Shown: positions 1 through 8,763 of the stretch, one piece after another
How the letters are laid out: every line of letters begins with the position of its first letter
How positions within the stretch are numbered: position 1 is the first letter of the stretch
NCBI GenBank assembly: GCA_007751475.1
Contig: CP036434.1
Coordinates: 6,825,524 to 6,889,523 of the forward strand
From: Saltatorellus ferox
Lineage (GTDB): Bacteria; Planctomycetota; UBA1135; GCA-002686595
Reading direction: 5' to 3'
DNA: 64,000 nt
Position numbers and translations under genes: made by a program
The notes under the pieces: generated by a model
What the model saw: only the letters and a program-made list of their open reading frames with translations
Databases searched by the model: none
Told to the model about the DNA's origin: nothing

Positions 1-1
1 C

Positions 2-181
2 GGGGTGCTGGCAGCCTGGGAGCTCGGCGCAGAGAACGCCGACTACGGCGAAGAGGTCACCTTCTCGGTCCGCGTAGGCATCGGGCGAGTGGAAGAGTTC
101 CAGGCGGCGATCCGGGAGGCGACCGCCGCGCGCGCGAGCGTCGAGGCCCCCGGAAAAGTACCGCCGCGAGGACGACCATGA
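2..181 (+). CDS. C-terminal end of a YigZ/IMPACT-like protein (5' truncated by window edge)
   Basis: Reading frame 2 is open from the window edge to a TGA at 179-181 and gives about 59 residues. The segment contains a NADYGEEVTF-like stretch followed by a charged helix (VEEFQAAIREA). This resembles the C-terminal DUF1949 half of YigZ/IMPACT proteins, where a Y-x-x-x-V-T-L strand precedes a similar helix. YigZ-type proteins are cytoplasmic and poorly understood, possibly linked to translation stress. The stop overlaps the ATG of the DUF523 gene (ATGA), so the two are probably co-transcribed. Only the tail is visible, so the assignment rests on a short similarity. Confidence 0.5.
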   Translation, partial: GVLAAWELGAENADYGEEVTFSVRVGIGRVEEFQAAIREATAARASVEAPGKVPPRGRP

Positions 182-639
182 CCGAACCCGAACCCGAACG
201 CGTGCTCGTGAGCGCCTGCCTGCTGGGTCGCGACTGCACCTACAAGGCGGGCAACAACCGCGACTCGATCCTCCTCCAGCGGCTCCGGGAAGAGGGCGCC
301 GTCGCGGTCCCGTTCTGTCCGGAGGAACACGGTGGCCTGGGAACCCCGCGGCCCCCTGCGGACCTCACGGCCAGCGCCGCCGACGTCTTGGCGGGCCGCG
401 GTCGAATCGTGACGGACGGCGGCGTGGACGTCACGGCGGAGTTCCTGGCGGGGGCGGAAGGGGCGCTGGCGCTCTGTCGGCGGGAAGGCCTTCGACGCGC
501 CTTTCTGAAGGAGCGCTCCCCCTCCTGCGGATGCGCGGCCACCCACGTCAACGGAGAAGTGGTGCCCGGCCCGGGCGTCACGGCCCAGCTCCTGGGGGAC
601 GCCGGGATCGAGTGCGAGGGCGTCGAAGGCCGCCAGTAG
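178..639 (+). CDS. DUF523 domain-containing protein
   Basis: A 153-residue protein starting at an ATG that overlaps the preceding stop codon (ATGA). The N-terminus has the family hallmark VLVSACLLGRDCTYKAG (about residues 10-26), then a VPFCPEEHGGLGTPR segment and a C-terminal LKERSPSCGC motif. This arrangement of Cys-containing motifs is typical of DUF523, small cytoplasmic proteins of unknown function with conserved cysteines that may bind metal. Length matches the family norm of about 150 residues. Translational coupling with the YigZ-like gene suggests a shared transcript. The function is unknown; the family assignment is secure from the motif order. Confidence 0.9.
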   Translation: MTEPEPERVLVSACLLGRDCTYKAGNNRDSILLQRLREEGAVAVPFCPEEHGGLGTPRPPADLTASAADVLAGRGRIVTDGGVDVTAEFLAGAEGALALCRREGLRRAFLKERSPSCGCAATHVNGEVVPGPGVTAQLLGDAGIECEGVEGRQ

Positions 640-690
640 CGGCCTGGCAATAGCGGCCTGGCAGCCAAGCCGCCGCCGGGTCCGACGGCG

Positions 691-2262
691 TCAGGGCCGG
701 AAGCGCGCCGCGATCGCTCCCGAGAAGTTGGTCGAGGCGCCGAGCGGGCCGCCGATGTCCCGGTACCACGCCTGGAAGACCCACGTCGATCCGGCCTGCA
801 CGTGACTCAGCCCCGCGTTGAACGGGTGCGACTCCAGGTCCAGCGCGAAACTCATCGTTCCGCTGCCGCTCGCGACGCGCACGCCCGCGCGGAAGAGCGA
901 GAGGCCGCCCGGATCCACGCAGCGCATCCCGTTGCCCGCGGGCACCGATGTGGCGCCTGGGCCGTAGAAAAGGATGCCGAGCGTGTAGGGCGCCGTGCCC
1001 GCGATGTTCAGCACGAGATCGTTGCGGGACAGGATCGTCGATCCAGCGGGGGTCATCGACGCGCCGGGGCCTGCCACGTTGGGCATACCGTCACAGATCG
1101 CCAGAAGCGAGTCGGCGGGCGCCACGCGGTAGATCTCTCCGTCCACGTAGTCGGCGATCAGGAGTTCACCCTGACCATCGATGCCGAAGGTCACGGGCAG
1201 CGTGAGGTTTGCGCCCGAGGGATAGACCGTCACCCCGTGCTCGATCACGTTCACGGAGCCCGCACCGTCGGAGCGCGCGGACCAGATCCTGTGGGAACAG
1301 AAGTCCGTGAAGACGAAGGCTCCGTTCAGATCGGGGACGCTGGTACTCTCCGCCACACGGCCGCCGGTGATGGAACAACCCATTCCGTGGTTGTACTCGA
1401 AGACCGGCGCCGTGAACGTGGGCTCGGTGCAGTCGGGGTGCACGGCGCAGCCGTCTCCCGTGAAACACGTGGACCCCTCGACGGCGGGCCAGCCGAAGTT
1501 GAGGCCAGCGCCACCCGCGGGGATGTAGTCGACCTCCTCACGCTGGACCTCACCCACGTCGGCGATCCAAAGATCGCCGTTGGACGAATCCACGCACCAC
1601 TTCCACGGATGCCGGAGCCCGTAGTGCAGGATCTCGGGCCTCACGCCCGCCATGCCGATGAAGGGATTGTCGGCCGGGATCGTGTAGGGCAGTGCGCCCG
1701 AGACGTCGATGCGGATCATCGTGCCGAGGAGGTTGGAACGGTCCTGCGCGCGGCACATGGGATCACCGCCGGGCTTGCCGTCCCCGATGCCGAGGAGCAA
1801 ACGTCCCTCGGGATCGAAGCCGATGTGTCCACCGCCATGGCTCTTGCCGTCCTGGGGCACGCGCAGGACCTCCACCAGTGACGCTGGGTCGAGGCGATCC
1901 TCGTTGCCCACCATGGTGGTCATGCGAACGAGCACTCCGTCGACGCCGTCGGTTCCGTTCTCGGCGTCGTACCAGAGAAAAACGTGGCCCGACGCCGGGT
2001 GGTCCGGCGCGAAGGCGAAGGATCGAAGCCCCGTGTCCCCGTTCACCGCGACCCGCGCGGAGAGGTCCGCGAAGGGCAGGCCGAGGGGCGTTCCGTCGAC
2101 CACGATCTTCACGCGCCCGTTGCGCTCGGCGACGAAGAAGCGACTATCGCCGGGCCGGGACTGGATATCCACCGGTTGGACGATGCCAGCCGACGGGACC
2201 ACCACGCGCTCGAGGGCAATGGGCTGCTGAGCGAGGAAGCAGAGTGGAAGGGAGAGTAGCAT
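691..2262 (-). CDS. Secreted PQQ-dependent sugar dehydrogenase (GSDH family)
   Basis: A 523-residue protein with a short hydrophobic N-terminus (MLLSLPLCFLAQQ) that looks like a signal peptide. The first ~370 residues are a six-bladed propeller of the glucose/sorbosone dehydrogenase type. It shows the GGHIGFDPEGRLLLGIGDG blade, the YGLRHPWKW segment with the family's G-x-R-N/H-P signature, and ADVGEVQREEVDYI. Family members oxidise sugars in the periplasm or outside the cell using PQQ, though some planctomycete members may not bind PQQ. The last ~135 residues (from CDGMPN, 1095 down to 694) form a separate module ending YRD...NFS, shared with the secreted protein at 2505-4541. It sits tail to tail with the DUF523 gene. 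Confidence 0.85.
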   Translation of the reverse strand: MLLSLPLCFLAQQPIALERVVVPSAGIVQPVDIQSRPGDSRFFVAERNGRVKIVVDGTPLGLPFADLSARVAVNGDTGLRSFAFAPDHPASGHVFLWYDAENGTDGVDGVLVRMTTMVGNEDRLDPASLVEVLRVPQDGKSHGGGHIGFDPEGRLLLGIGDGKPGGDPMCRAQDRSNLLGTMIRIDVSGALPYTIPADNPFIGMAGVRPEILHYGLRHPWKWCVDSSNGDLWIADVGEVQREEVDYIPAGGAGLNFGWPAVEGSTCFTGDGCAVHPDCTEPTFTAPVFEYNHGMGCSITGGRVAESTSVPDLNGAFVFTDFCSHRIWSARSDGAGSVNVIEHGVTVYPSGANLTLPVTFGIDGQGELLIADYVDGEIYRVAPADSLLAICDGMPNVAGPGASMTPAGSTILSRNDLVLNIAGTAPYTLGILFYGPGATSVPAGNGMRCVDPGGLSLFRAGVRVASGSGTMSFALDLESHPFNAGLSHVQAGSTWVFQAWYRDIGGPLGASTNFSGAIAARFRP

Positions 2263-2417
2263 GGGCGAATTCCGGGCCCGAGGAGTCGAGCAAAGCGGCG
2301 CGCGAAGACCCTCCGCGCAGGGGCACAGGTATCGCGAATGGCCCTGAAAAGAAACCGACGGTGCGTTAAGTTCCGCTTCACGTCAGTCGCCGGACCGACG
2401 GGCTTCCCATCCCGAGA

Positions 2418-2461
2418 CAAAACCCGGCGCCCGGGGCTGCAAGTACCGCCCCGGGCGCCGG
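2418..2461 (-). terminator. Intrinsic terminator of the PPC-like gene
   Basis: A perfect 14-bp GC-rich stem (2424-2437 paired with 2448-2461) with a 10-nt loop is followed, on the minus strand, by a run of four T. It lies just beyond the stop of the gene at 2505-4541 and before the sugar dehydrogenase start at 2262, so the two same-strand genes are probably separate transcripts. Confidence 0.8.
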
Positions 2462-2504
2462 CTTGGCCACTCCCCTCAGGTGGAGAGCGGCGCGGGGATA
2501 CGCC

Positions 2505-4541
2505 TCACTGAAAGGTGAGCGTCACCGCGTCCGAGAAGTTCGACGTGGGGACGCCCATCCCGTTCGTATCGCGGTACCAGTACTGCCAGTTGAACGTGTC
2601 CCCTGATATCGCCGTCACGAAGACCGTTCCCGTGGCGTTGCTCAGCTCGATGGACGTGATATCCGGGCTGAACGTGACCATCCCGATCGCTCCACTGTTC
2701 TGGGGCGTCGAGCTGAATCGTCCGATCTCCGGGCTCCCGATGCAGAGCGTTCCCTCGCTGCCGCCGGGCTGAACGATCACGATCGTGTCCTGCGAGACGA
2801 TGAAGAATCCCGTGGACATGAGCGGAAGGTCCGTCACGTCGAACACCAGGTGGTTGTCCGTGGCGATGTCGCTGCCCGTCGTGCAGACGCGAGCGCCGGG
2901 GGTGACGCTGTTCGGCTCTCCGAAGCACAGGAGCTCGCCTATCGTCGCCGGGCCCACCTTGGCGGAGAGGTCATAGGTGTTCACGCCTCCGGCGAAGTGA
3001 TCCACGCGCACCACGACGTCGAGCGGTCCGGCCGTAGCGTTCGTGAAGGCAGCGTGCTCGTTGTCCGTCGTCGAGAAGCCCGTCGAGACGGAGACGCCGG
3101 GGCAGCCAGCGCTGACGTCGTAGATCACGAGATCGATGTCGGCGATGGCGTCCTCGAAGAGGATGTCGACGGTCAGCGAGTCGCCTGCGGCCAGGGTGTA
3201 GGCGTACCAATCGCTGTCCTCGCCGCCCTCGGAGCCGCAGAACGGCCGGACGACCAGATCGCGGGTGATGCCGATCGGCAAGGGGCCCGCGGTCAGGCAG
3301 CTATCGTTGTCCTCCAGGATGTCGTCACCGGGAACGAGGCCCTCCGTGACGGAGAGATCGTATTCGTTGCAGATCGAGCTGAAGTTCAGCACCTGGACGT
3401 AGACATCCATGGGCATCGACGAGCCGCAGTTGAACACGATCACCGACTCCTGGTCGATGACGCCTGTGCTCGAGTCGAGTTCCGTCCCTGCGCCGTCGAA
3501 GACGAAGAGGTCGAGATCGGACGTTGCATCGACGAAGTCGATGACGAACGTGGCCGAGGTATCCGCCGGGATGGTGTAGACGAACCAGTCGTCCTCGGCG
3601 TCGCTGATCAGGCCGCCGTAGGTGTCGAGGCCGATGGCCGCGGCCGAGGCGAGATCGTCGTTCTCCTCGAAGCGGTCGTCACCGACGCCGCAGCCGATGC
3701 AGTCGCCTGCGAGGTCGCTGCTCGCGACGAGGTAGAAGGACGAGAAGGGGTTCGCGGGGTAGCCGCCGAAGAAGAGGCAGCTCTCCATTCCGCCGGCGCC
3801 CATCTGGGCGAACAGGTCCGCGGTGTCGAGCCCCGTCCCCGTCGCGATGTTGCCGCTGAAGAACGTTCCGTCGCCTTCGAGGCTGTTCGCTGGATCCCCG
3901 GCGAGGAGCGGGCCCGCCGCCGTGGCGTCGGCCGGATCCACGATGCGGAACGACCAGCCGAAGCGGTCCGAGTCACCGTCCGAGTAGCCGTCGCCGCCGT
4001 CCGCGCGGAGACAGGCGGGCATCGCGGAGAGGTCGAGGTTGACCAGCACGGACTGCGAGCTGCCGGTCAGCGAGCCCGGCAGTCCCGAGACGACGTAGGT
4101 GGCCACCGGGGCGTCCGTCGCGCCGAGCGTACCGCAGGTCGCGAAGCTCTCGTAGAGCGAGACCTCCACGGTCATGCCCGCGCCACCGAGGCTCGGGTCC
4201 GTGGCGTTGGTGCTGTAGCCGATCTGAAGGCTCGTGATCGTGTAGCTGTCTTGCGTGCCGAGGATGTCGGTCGACGTGCGGCCCGGCAGACGGCCCTCGT
4301 CGATGATCCTGCGGCCGTCGATCGTGTCGTAGAAGAACCCGCTCGGCGAGTCGTTGACGTAGACAGGAGCGCTGAAGCTGCGCGACGAGGCGGTGGAGAG
4401 AGTCTGCGTCGCGACGTCGAGGATCCCGGCGAAGCGAACCCGGGCGTCCGCGGGGACGGGGCGGTCAGATGCGGGCACCTGCGCGGCAGCGGAGGCCGTG
4501 GCCACGCACGCCGAGAGGGCGTAGAGAGAGAGACGATTCAT
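2505..4541 (-). CDS. Secreted protein with PPC-like beta domains and planctomycete C-terminal module
   Basis: The ATG at 4541 is chosen because it begins a clean signal peptide (MNRLSLYALSACVATASAAAQ); an upstream in-frame start would add an uncharged, non-signal leader. The mature 678-residue protein is acidic and rich in Asp, Ser and Thr. The middle has two or three repeats of the pre-peptidase C-terminal type (for example DRFEENDDLASAAAIGL...DDWFVYTIPADTS and DDILEDNDSC...DSDWYAYTLAAGDS), beta-sandwich units of secreted bacterial proteins. The last ~140 residues, from CFGEPN (2937 down), resemble the tail of the neighbouring sugar dehydrogenase and end YWYRD...NFSDAV. No catalytic motif was recognised; a cell-surface or secreted structural role is inferred. 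It diverges from the aspartyl-protease gene with about 185 bp between starts. Confidence 0.8.
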   Translation of the reverse strand: MNRLSLYALSACVATASAAAQVPASDRPVPADARVRFAGILDVATQTLSTASSRSFSAPVYVNDSPSGFFYDTIDGRRIIDEGRLPGRTSTDILGTQDSYTITSLQIGYSTNATDPSLGGAGMTVEVSLYESFATCGTLGATDAPVATYVVSGLPGSLTGSSQSVLVNLDLSAMPACLRADGGDGYSDGDSDRFGWSFRIVDPADATAAGPLLAGDPANSLEGDGTFFSGNIATGTGLDTADLFAQMGAGGMESCLFFGGYPANPFSSFYLVASSDLAGDCIGCGVGDDRFEENDDLASAAAIGLDTYGGLISDAEDDWFVYTIPADTSATFVIDFVDATSDLDLFVFDGAGTELDSSTGVIDQESVIVFNCGSSMPMDVYVQVLNFSSICNEYDLSVTEGLVPGDDILEDNDSCLTAGPLPIGITRDLVVRPFCGSEGGEDSDWYAYTLAAGDSLTVDILFEDAIADIDLVIYDVSAGCPGVSVSTGFSTTDNEHAAFTNATAGPLDVVVRVDHFAGGVNTYDLSAKVGPATIGELLCFGEPNSVTPGARVCTTGSDIATDNHLVFDVTDLPLMSTGFFIVSQDTIVIVQPGGSEGTLCIGSPEIGRFSSTPQNSGAIGMVTFSPDITSIELSNATGTVFVTAISGDTFNWQYWYRDTNGMGVPTSNFSDAVTLTFQ

Positions 4542-4726
4542 GGCAGGATGTGAAAGGCACCACAGGGGGTGCGGGTGCGAGTTGTGGCTTCCGTTGCCAT
4601 CAACGGCGATGGGCAAAGCAAAACCACGCTAGCGCCAATCCGGGGAGCCGCCAGTCCTCTCGGGCCCCTGCGCCCCAAAGGGAGATTCCTTTTGAGTTGC
4701 GGGGCCCGAATTGGTCTCGTAGCGCG

Positions 4727-6388
4727 GTGCGCCTCGCCCAGATCACGCTCCTTCTCGCCACGGGCGTCGGCCTTGCGGCGTGCGAGGTCACCCCGCCGGT
4801 CCGGGTCCTGAGGCCCACCCGCGGGCTCTTCCAGGAGATTCGGGAAGCGGTCGGCACCGACGCGCTGTTCGGTGAACGTACGGGACTGACCTACGCGGGG
4901 GTCCGCGTCTACCCGGGCCCGGACGACGGGACCGGCGCGATGGGGGAGGGCGTCGAGCGGCCGCTCACGCTGTCGTTGAAGCCGACGGGCGCCTTCCTGC
5001 TTTCCGTTGGCACCGAGGAAGCAGCGGCGGCCCAGGGGTTCGACGGCCGCGCGGCCTGGACGCTCGATCCGCGGGGCGTCTCACGCGAACTCGGCCTGGG
5101 CGCTCGCGAGTACCTGCTGGCCGACGGCTGGCTCCGCACGTTCCTCTGGCTCACCCCGGGCGACGAACGCTTCACGATCACCCCGGTCGAACCCACGGGA
5201 GGCGCCACCACGATCGAGCTGCGGCTGGAGCGTGTGGGCGAACCGCTGGAAGCCACGCTCGTCGTCGACGCCGCGTCGCGGAGACCGCTGTCGTATTCGA
5301 TGACGAGGAACGCCCGCGTGCGCGAGGTAAGGTTCGCCGACTGGCGGGTCGAGGACGGCGTCTGGTTCCCCCACGAGATGACGGAAACGGTGGACGGTTC
5401 GATCGTTCACGTCGACCGCTTCGCGCGTCGAACGCGGGGGACGCCGAGGACCTTCGGCACACCACGAAGTCTTCCCACGGACACGTCGTTCGACGAGACG
5501 GCCGCCGGCGGTCGCGGGAAGCCCGTGGAAGCGCGCGTGGATCAGGGGGGCCGCTTCTACGTCCGCGCAAGGATCGACGATCACGAGGAGGCCTGGATGC
5601 TCCTCGACACCGGCTTCAGCTCGCACGCCATCCACGTCGAGCTGGCTGAAACCCTCGAGCTCGCGACGGGTAGCGTCGCCCAGCTGCAGGGCGTCAGCGG
5701 AGGCGGCGCCGGGCGCTGGACGGAGGCGACGACGCTGGCGGTCGGCCCGTTGACCCAGTCCAGGCCGAGGCTCGTCACCGTCGACACCAGCTTCCTCTCC
5801 GCCCGCGCGGGCTTCGAGGTCGCCGGGATTCTCGGAGCCCCCCTCTTCGAGCGCGCCGTCGTCACCCTGGACGAGCCGCGAGGCCGCGTCACCCTCCATG
5901 ATCCGCGGGGCTTCGAGCGCCGAGGGCTGCGCTGGGTCCCGCTCCAGCAGGACGGATCTTCGCCGTGCATCGGAGGCCAGCTCACGAAGGAAGGGAGAGT
6001 GAGCCGAACCCTGTGGTTCAGGATCGACACCGGTTCCGACGACACGATCACCATCGCGGAGTGGGCGTCCCGCGAGTTCGACCTCGTCGGCGACCGAGCC
6101 CAGCTCCGTGCGACGCGGCTCGAAGGCGCCTTCGGGACCGTTCTCGGCTGGCGCAGCACGCTGGAAGCGATCGTCCTCGGGAACCCCACTCCTGCGTCCG
6201 CGGGCGGCAGTATTGCTCCGGGGGATGAGGCCAGCCTCATCCTCCAGCGCCCCGAGGTGACGCTCCTCCGAAGCAGCGCCCCCGGCCCCCTGAGCGACCC
6301 GTGGATCGCGGGGAACCTGGGCACGCGTGGCCTCCGCGGGTGCAGCGTCGTGCTCGACGTCTCGGCGGGCCGCATCGCTTTCCAGTAG
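4727..6388 (+). CDS. Lipoprotein with two retropepsin/pepsin-like DTG aspartyl-protease motifs
   Basis: The GTG at 4727 is preferred because it starts a lipoprotein signal (VRLAQITLLLATGVGLAAC, lipobox LAAC). Longer in-frame starts give a basic leader that looks non-coding. About 553 residues. The first half is a beta-rich region resembling outer-membrane lipoprotein-type domains. The second half holds two copies of an aspartyl-protease lobe: WMLLDTGFSS around D294 and LWFRIDTGSDDT around D434, each preceded by a strand pair. Two DTG lobes in one chain give a pepsin-like layout; most bacterial aspartyl proteases of this class have one and dimerise. It probably acts outside the cytoplasm, anchored to a membrane. 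The substrate is unknown, and whether both aspartates are catalytic is not tested. Confidence 0.75.
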   Translation: MRLAQITLLLATGVGLAACEVTPPVRVLRPTRGLFQEIREAVGTDALFGERTGLTYAGVRVYPGPDDGTGAMGEGVERPLTLSLKPTGAFLLSVGTEEAAAAQGFDGRAAWTLDPRGVSRELGLGAREYLLADGWLRTFLWLTPGDERFTITPVEPTGGATTIELRLERVGEPLEATLVVDAASRRPLSYSMTRNARVREVRFADWRVEDGVWFPHEMTETVDGSIVHVDRFARRTRGTPRTFGTPRSLPTDTSFDETAAGGRGKPVEARVDQGGRFYVRARIDDHEEAWMLLDTGFSSHAIHVELAETLELATGSVAQLQGVSGGGAGRWTEATTLAVGPLTQSRPRLVTVDTSFLSARAGFEVAGILGAPLFERAVVTLDEPRGRVTLHDPRGFERRGLRWVPLQQDGSSPCIGGQLTKEGRVSRTLWFRIDTGSDDTITIAEWASREFDLVGDRAQLRATRLEGAFGTVLGWRSTLEAIVLGNPTPASAGGSIAPGDEASLILQRPEVTLLRSSAPGPLSDPWIAGNLGTRGLRGCSVVLDVSAGRIAFQ

Positions 6389-6482
6389 CCGCAGAGGAAG
6401 CGCTGTCCATGGTCGCCCGGGGCGAGCCCAAGTCGTACCCTTGCCGGCTACCGTCCCCGGTAGCCCCGTTCTGACTCTCCGC

Positions 6483-7676
6483 GTGAACATCCTCTTCCTC
6501 GCCCAGCGCGTCCCCTATCCTCCGAATCGCGGCGACAAGATCTCCACCTGGCGGATCTGCGAGCGATTTTCACGGGAGCACGACCTCACGATCGTCGCCT
6601 TCGCCCACGACCAGGCGGACCTGGACGCGGCCAGGGTGCTGAACGAGGAGAAGGGAATCCGCACGATCGCGATCCCCCACAACGAGCGGTCGCAGAAGAT
6701 CCGGTCGCTGCCGCTGCTGCTGACGAACAAGCCGCTCACGCTCGGGGTCTTCAGCTCGAAGGAACTGGAGCGCCAGGTGAACGAGCTCCTTCCGAAAATG
6801 GACCTCGGCTACGCGTTCTCGTCGTCCATGGGTGCCTTCCTGACGGGCAAGGGCGTCCCCTGGGTGATGCACTTCGCCGAACTCGACTCCGACAAGTGGC
6901 GCCAGTACGCGGACAAGCACCGCTTCCCCATGAGCGTGGTGTACCGCCGCGAATGGAAGACGCTGCGCGCGTTCGAGAGCAAGATCTCCCACGAGACGAT
7001 CACCAACGTGTTCTGCACGCCGCTGGAAGAGGACATCTTCCAGAAGGAGATCCCGGGCTGCCCCTCGACCGTGATGCGGAACGGCGTCGCGCTGGATCAC
7101 TACCAGCCGAGCCCCGACGCTGCCGAGGATGGACACCTCGTCTTCATCGGAGTGATGGACTACTTCCCCAACGTCGACGGGTGCGTGTGGTTTGCGAACG
7201 AGATCTTCCCGCTCATTCGCAGGGAGGTTCCGCACGCGCGCTTCACGATCGTGGGCTCGAAGCCGACGGCCGAGGTCCTCGCGCTGGGCTCCCGCGACGC
7301 GATCGAGGTCACCGGCTTCGTCGATGATCCGCGCGAGTACCTGAAGAAGGCGGCGGTGAGCGTGGCTCCCCTGCGGGTCGCCCGCGGCATCCAGAACAAG
7401 GTCCTGGAAGCGCTCGCCATGGGGCTGCCCACGGTGGGAACGACGAGCGCCACGCAGGGCGTCGAAGGCACGCCAGGGCAGGACTTCCTGGTCGCTGACA
7501 CGGCCGAGGCCTTTGCGGCCAGGGTCGTGGAACTCCTGAAGGACCCGGCACGCGCGCGCGCGCTCGGCGACCGGGGACGCGAGTTCGTCGAGGGGACCTA
7601 CGACTGGGAAACGTGCCTCAGGCCGCTGGACGACATGATCGACCGGGTCCGCACGCTCAAGAAGCCCGTCGGCTGA
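6483..7676 (+). CDS. Glycosyltransferase, TIGR03087-like (exosortase/PEP-CTERM-type sugar transferase)
   Basis: The GTG at 6483 gives a 397-residue protein that starts directly at the first Rossmann strand (VNILFLAQRVPYPPNRGDKI); the upstream in-frame extension is unlike the family. The N-terminal sequence with N-R-G-D-K-I and R-x-x-x-x-L/F-S-R-E-H is the signature of the TIGR03087 group of GT4-type glycosyltransferases. The C-terminal donor-binding domain shows VAPLRVARGIQNKVLEALAMG with the conserved Glu. The enzyme should transfer a nucleotide-activated sugar at the cytoplasmic face during surface polysaccharide synthesis. No other polysaccharide gene is adjacent. The 3' end overlaps the convergent channel gene by 20 bp. 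Confidence 0.85.
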   Translation: MNILFLAQRVPYPPNRGDKISTWRICERFSREHDLTIVAFAHDQADLDAARVLNEEKGIRTIAIPHNERSQKIRSLPLLLTNKPLTLGVFSSKELERQVNELLPKMDLGYAFSSSMGAFLTGKGVPWVMHFAELDSDKWRQYADKHRFPMSVVYRREWKTLRAFESKISHETITNVFCTPLEEDIFQKEIPGCPSTVMRNGVALDHYQPSPDAAEDGHLVFIGVMDYFPNVDGCVWFANEIFPLIRREVPHARFTIVGSKPTAEVLALGSRDAIEVTGFVDDPREYLKKAAVSVAPLRVARGIQNKVLEALAMGLPTVGTTSATQGVEGTPGQDFLVADTAEAFAARVVELLKDPARARALGDRGREFVEGTYDWETCLRPLDDMIDRVRTLKKPVG

Positions 7677-8676
7677 GCTTGTTCGAGATCAGCGAGAGCA
7701 GACCGCCAAGCATCACGTAGCCGATCACGACCTCGCACATGACGATCGCCTGGGCGGCGAGGGTCGCCGGGACGGCATCGCCGAATCCGAGGGTCGTCAG
7801 GGTCACGACGCTGAAGTAGAGCGGCGAGAGCGCGGTCTCGTGGTGACCGTAGTCGATGCCGACCTGGGTGTAGGCAAAAGCGAAGAGGGCGGCGAGCACG
7901 CCGCTGCAGATCCCCCATCGAGTCACGCTGCGCCCGCAGTCGCTCGTGAGCCACCAGAGTCGATACGTCCACTCATAGGCTGGGCCCTGGCTGCGGTACT
8001 CGGTGAGGAAGTTCTGGTCCTCGATGAAGTCGTGTACGAAGCAGGCACCGCGGCGGTCGAGCGCGGCGGCGTCCACACCGAGCCAGCTGGCGCGGCGGAA
8101 ACCGGCGACGCGGGAGAGGCGTGCGCCCGAGAGGTCCGCGTCGTCGAACCGAGCGTGATGGACCGTGACTTCGGCGAGGTCCGCTCTGGAGAGATCGGCG
8201 CGGCGCAGATCGGCCCCGGTGAGATCCGCCTCGTTCCAGCGCGTCGCCTGGAGGCGGGCGACGGCGAAAACGGTTCCCCGAACGCTCGCGCCGACGAACT
8301 CCACCTCGTCCATGAAGGCCGCCGTGGCATCGGCGTCGACGAGCTGGGCGCCAGAGAACCGCGCATGGGAGAAGTGCCCGCGTCGGAGCGAGGCCCCTGA
8401 CAGGCGGGCGCGGCTGAAGTCAGCGCTCTCCGCGTGAACGTCGTCGAGAATCGCCCCGGTCAGATCGGCCTCGACGAAGATCGCGTCCGCGAGGTGCGCC
8501 CCGGTGAAATCGACGCCCCGGAGGTCGCAGCCGGAGAAATCGTAGCCGGCCAGGTCCGCGCGGACGTGGTGGATCGGTCCGGCGGCCTGGGCCCCGTCGC
8601 CCATCGAGATCGGCCCTCGGGGATGATCTGCGGTGGCCCCCGCGGAAGCGAGCTGGGAATCGAGCGGAGTCACCAT
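7657..8676 (-). CDS. Pentapeptide-repeat protein fused to a two-TM K+-channel module
   Basis: ATG 8676 gives 339 residues; a longer start at 8775 adds an unlikely leader. Residues ~38-200 are about thirty pentapeptide repeats (A-D/N-L-x-x pattern such as ADLTGA, ADFSRA, ADLRRA), which fold as a right-handed quadrilateral helix. Residues ~255-330 hold two transmembrane helices with a pore loop and selectivity filter TLGFGD (295-300), equivalent to T-V-G-Y-G-D of K+ channels (Ion_trans_2). The soluble helix is N-terminal, so it is presumably cytoplasmic and may gate or tether the channel; that role is inferred. No RCK/TrkA domain is present. Confidence 0.85.
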   Translation of the reverse strand: MVTPLDSQLASAGATADHPRGPISMGDGAQAAGPIHHVRADLAGYDFSGCDLRGVDFTGAHLADAIFVEADLTGAILDDVHAESADFSRARLSGASLRRGHFSHARFSGAQLVDADATAAFMDEVEFVGASVRGTVFAVARLQATRWNEADLTGADLRRADLSRADLAEVTVHHARFDDADLSGARLSRVAGFRRASWLGVDAAALDRRGACFVHDFIEDQNFLTEYRSQGPAYEWTYRLWWLTSDCGRSVTRWGICSGVLAALFAFAYTQVGIDYGHHETALSPLYFSVVTLTTLGFGDAVPATLAAQAIVMCEVVIGYVMLGGLLSLISNKLSRRAS

Positions 8677-8763
8677 CGGTAGGGAGTAGGAATCGACCCG
8701 AGGGATCACCCTCCTTGACCCCACTGCCCGTAACCGACCACAGCCGCCCGCCGTTCTCAAAGC

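Noticed and set aside
2850..4553. Plus-strand frame of 567 codons opposite the PPC-like gene
   Set aside because: Antisense of a protein with signal peptide and repeat domains; the composition is biased and without motifs.
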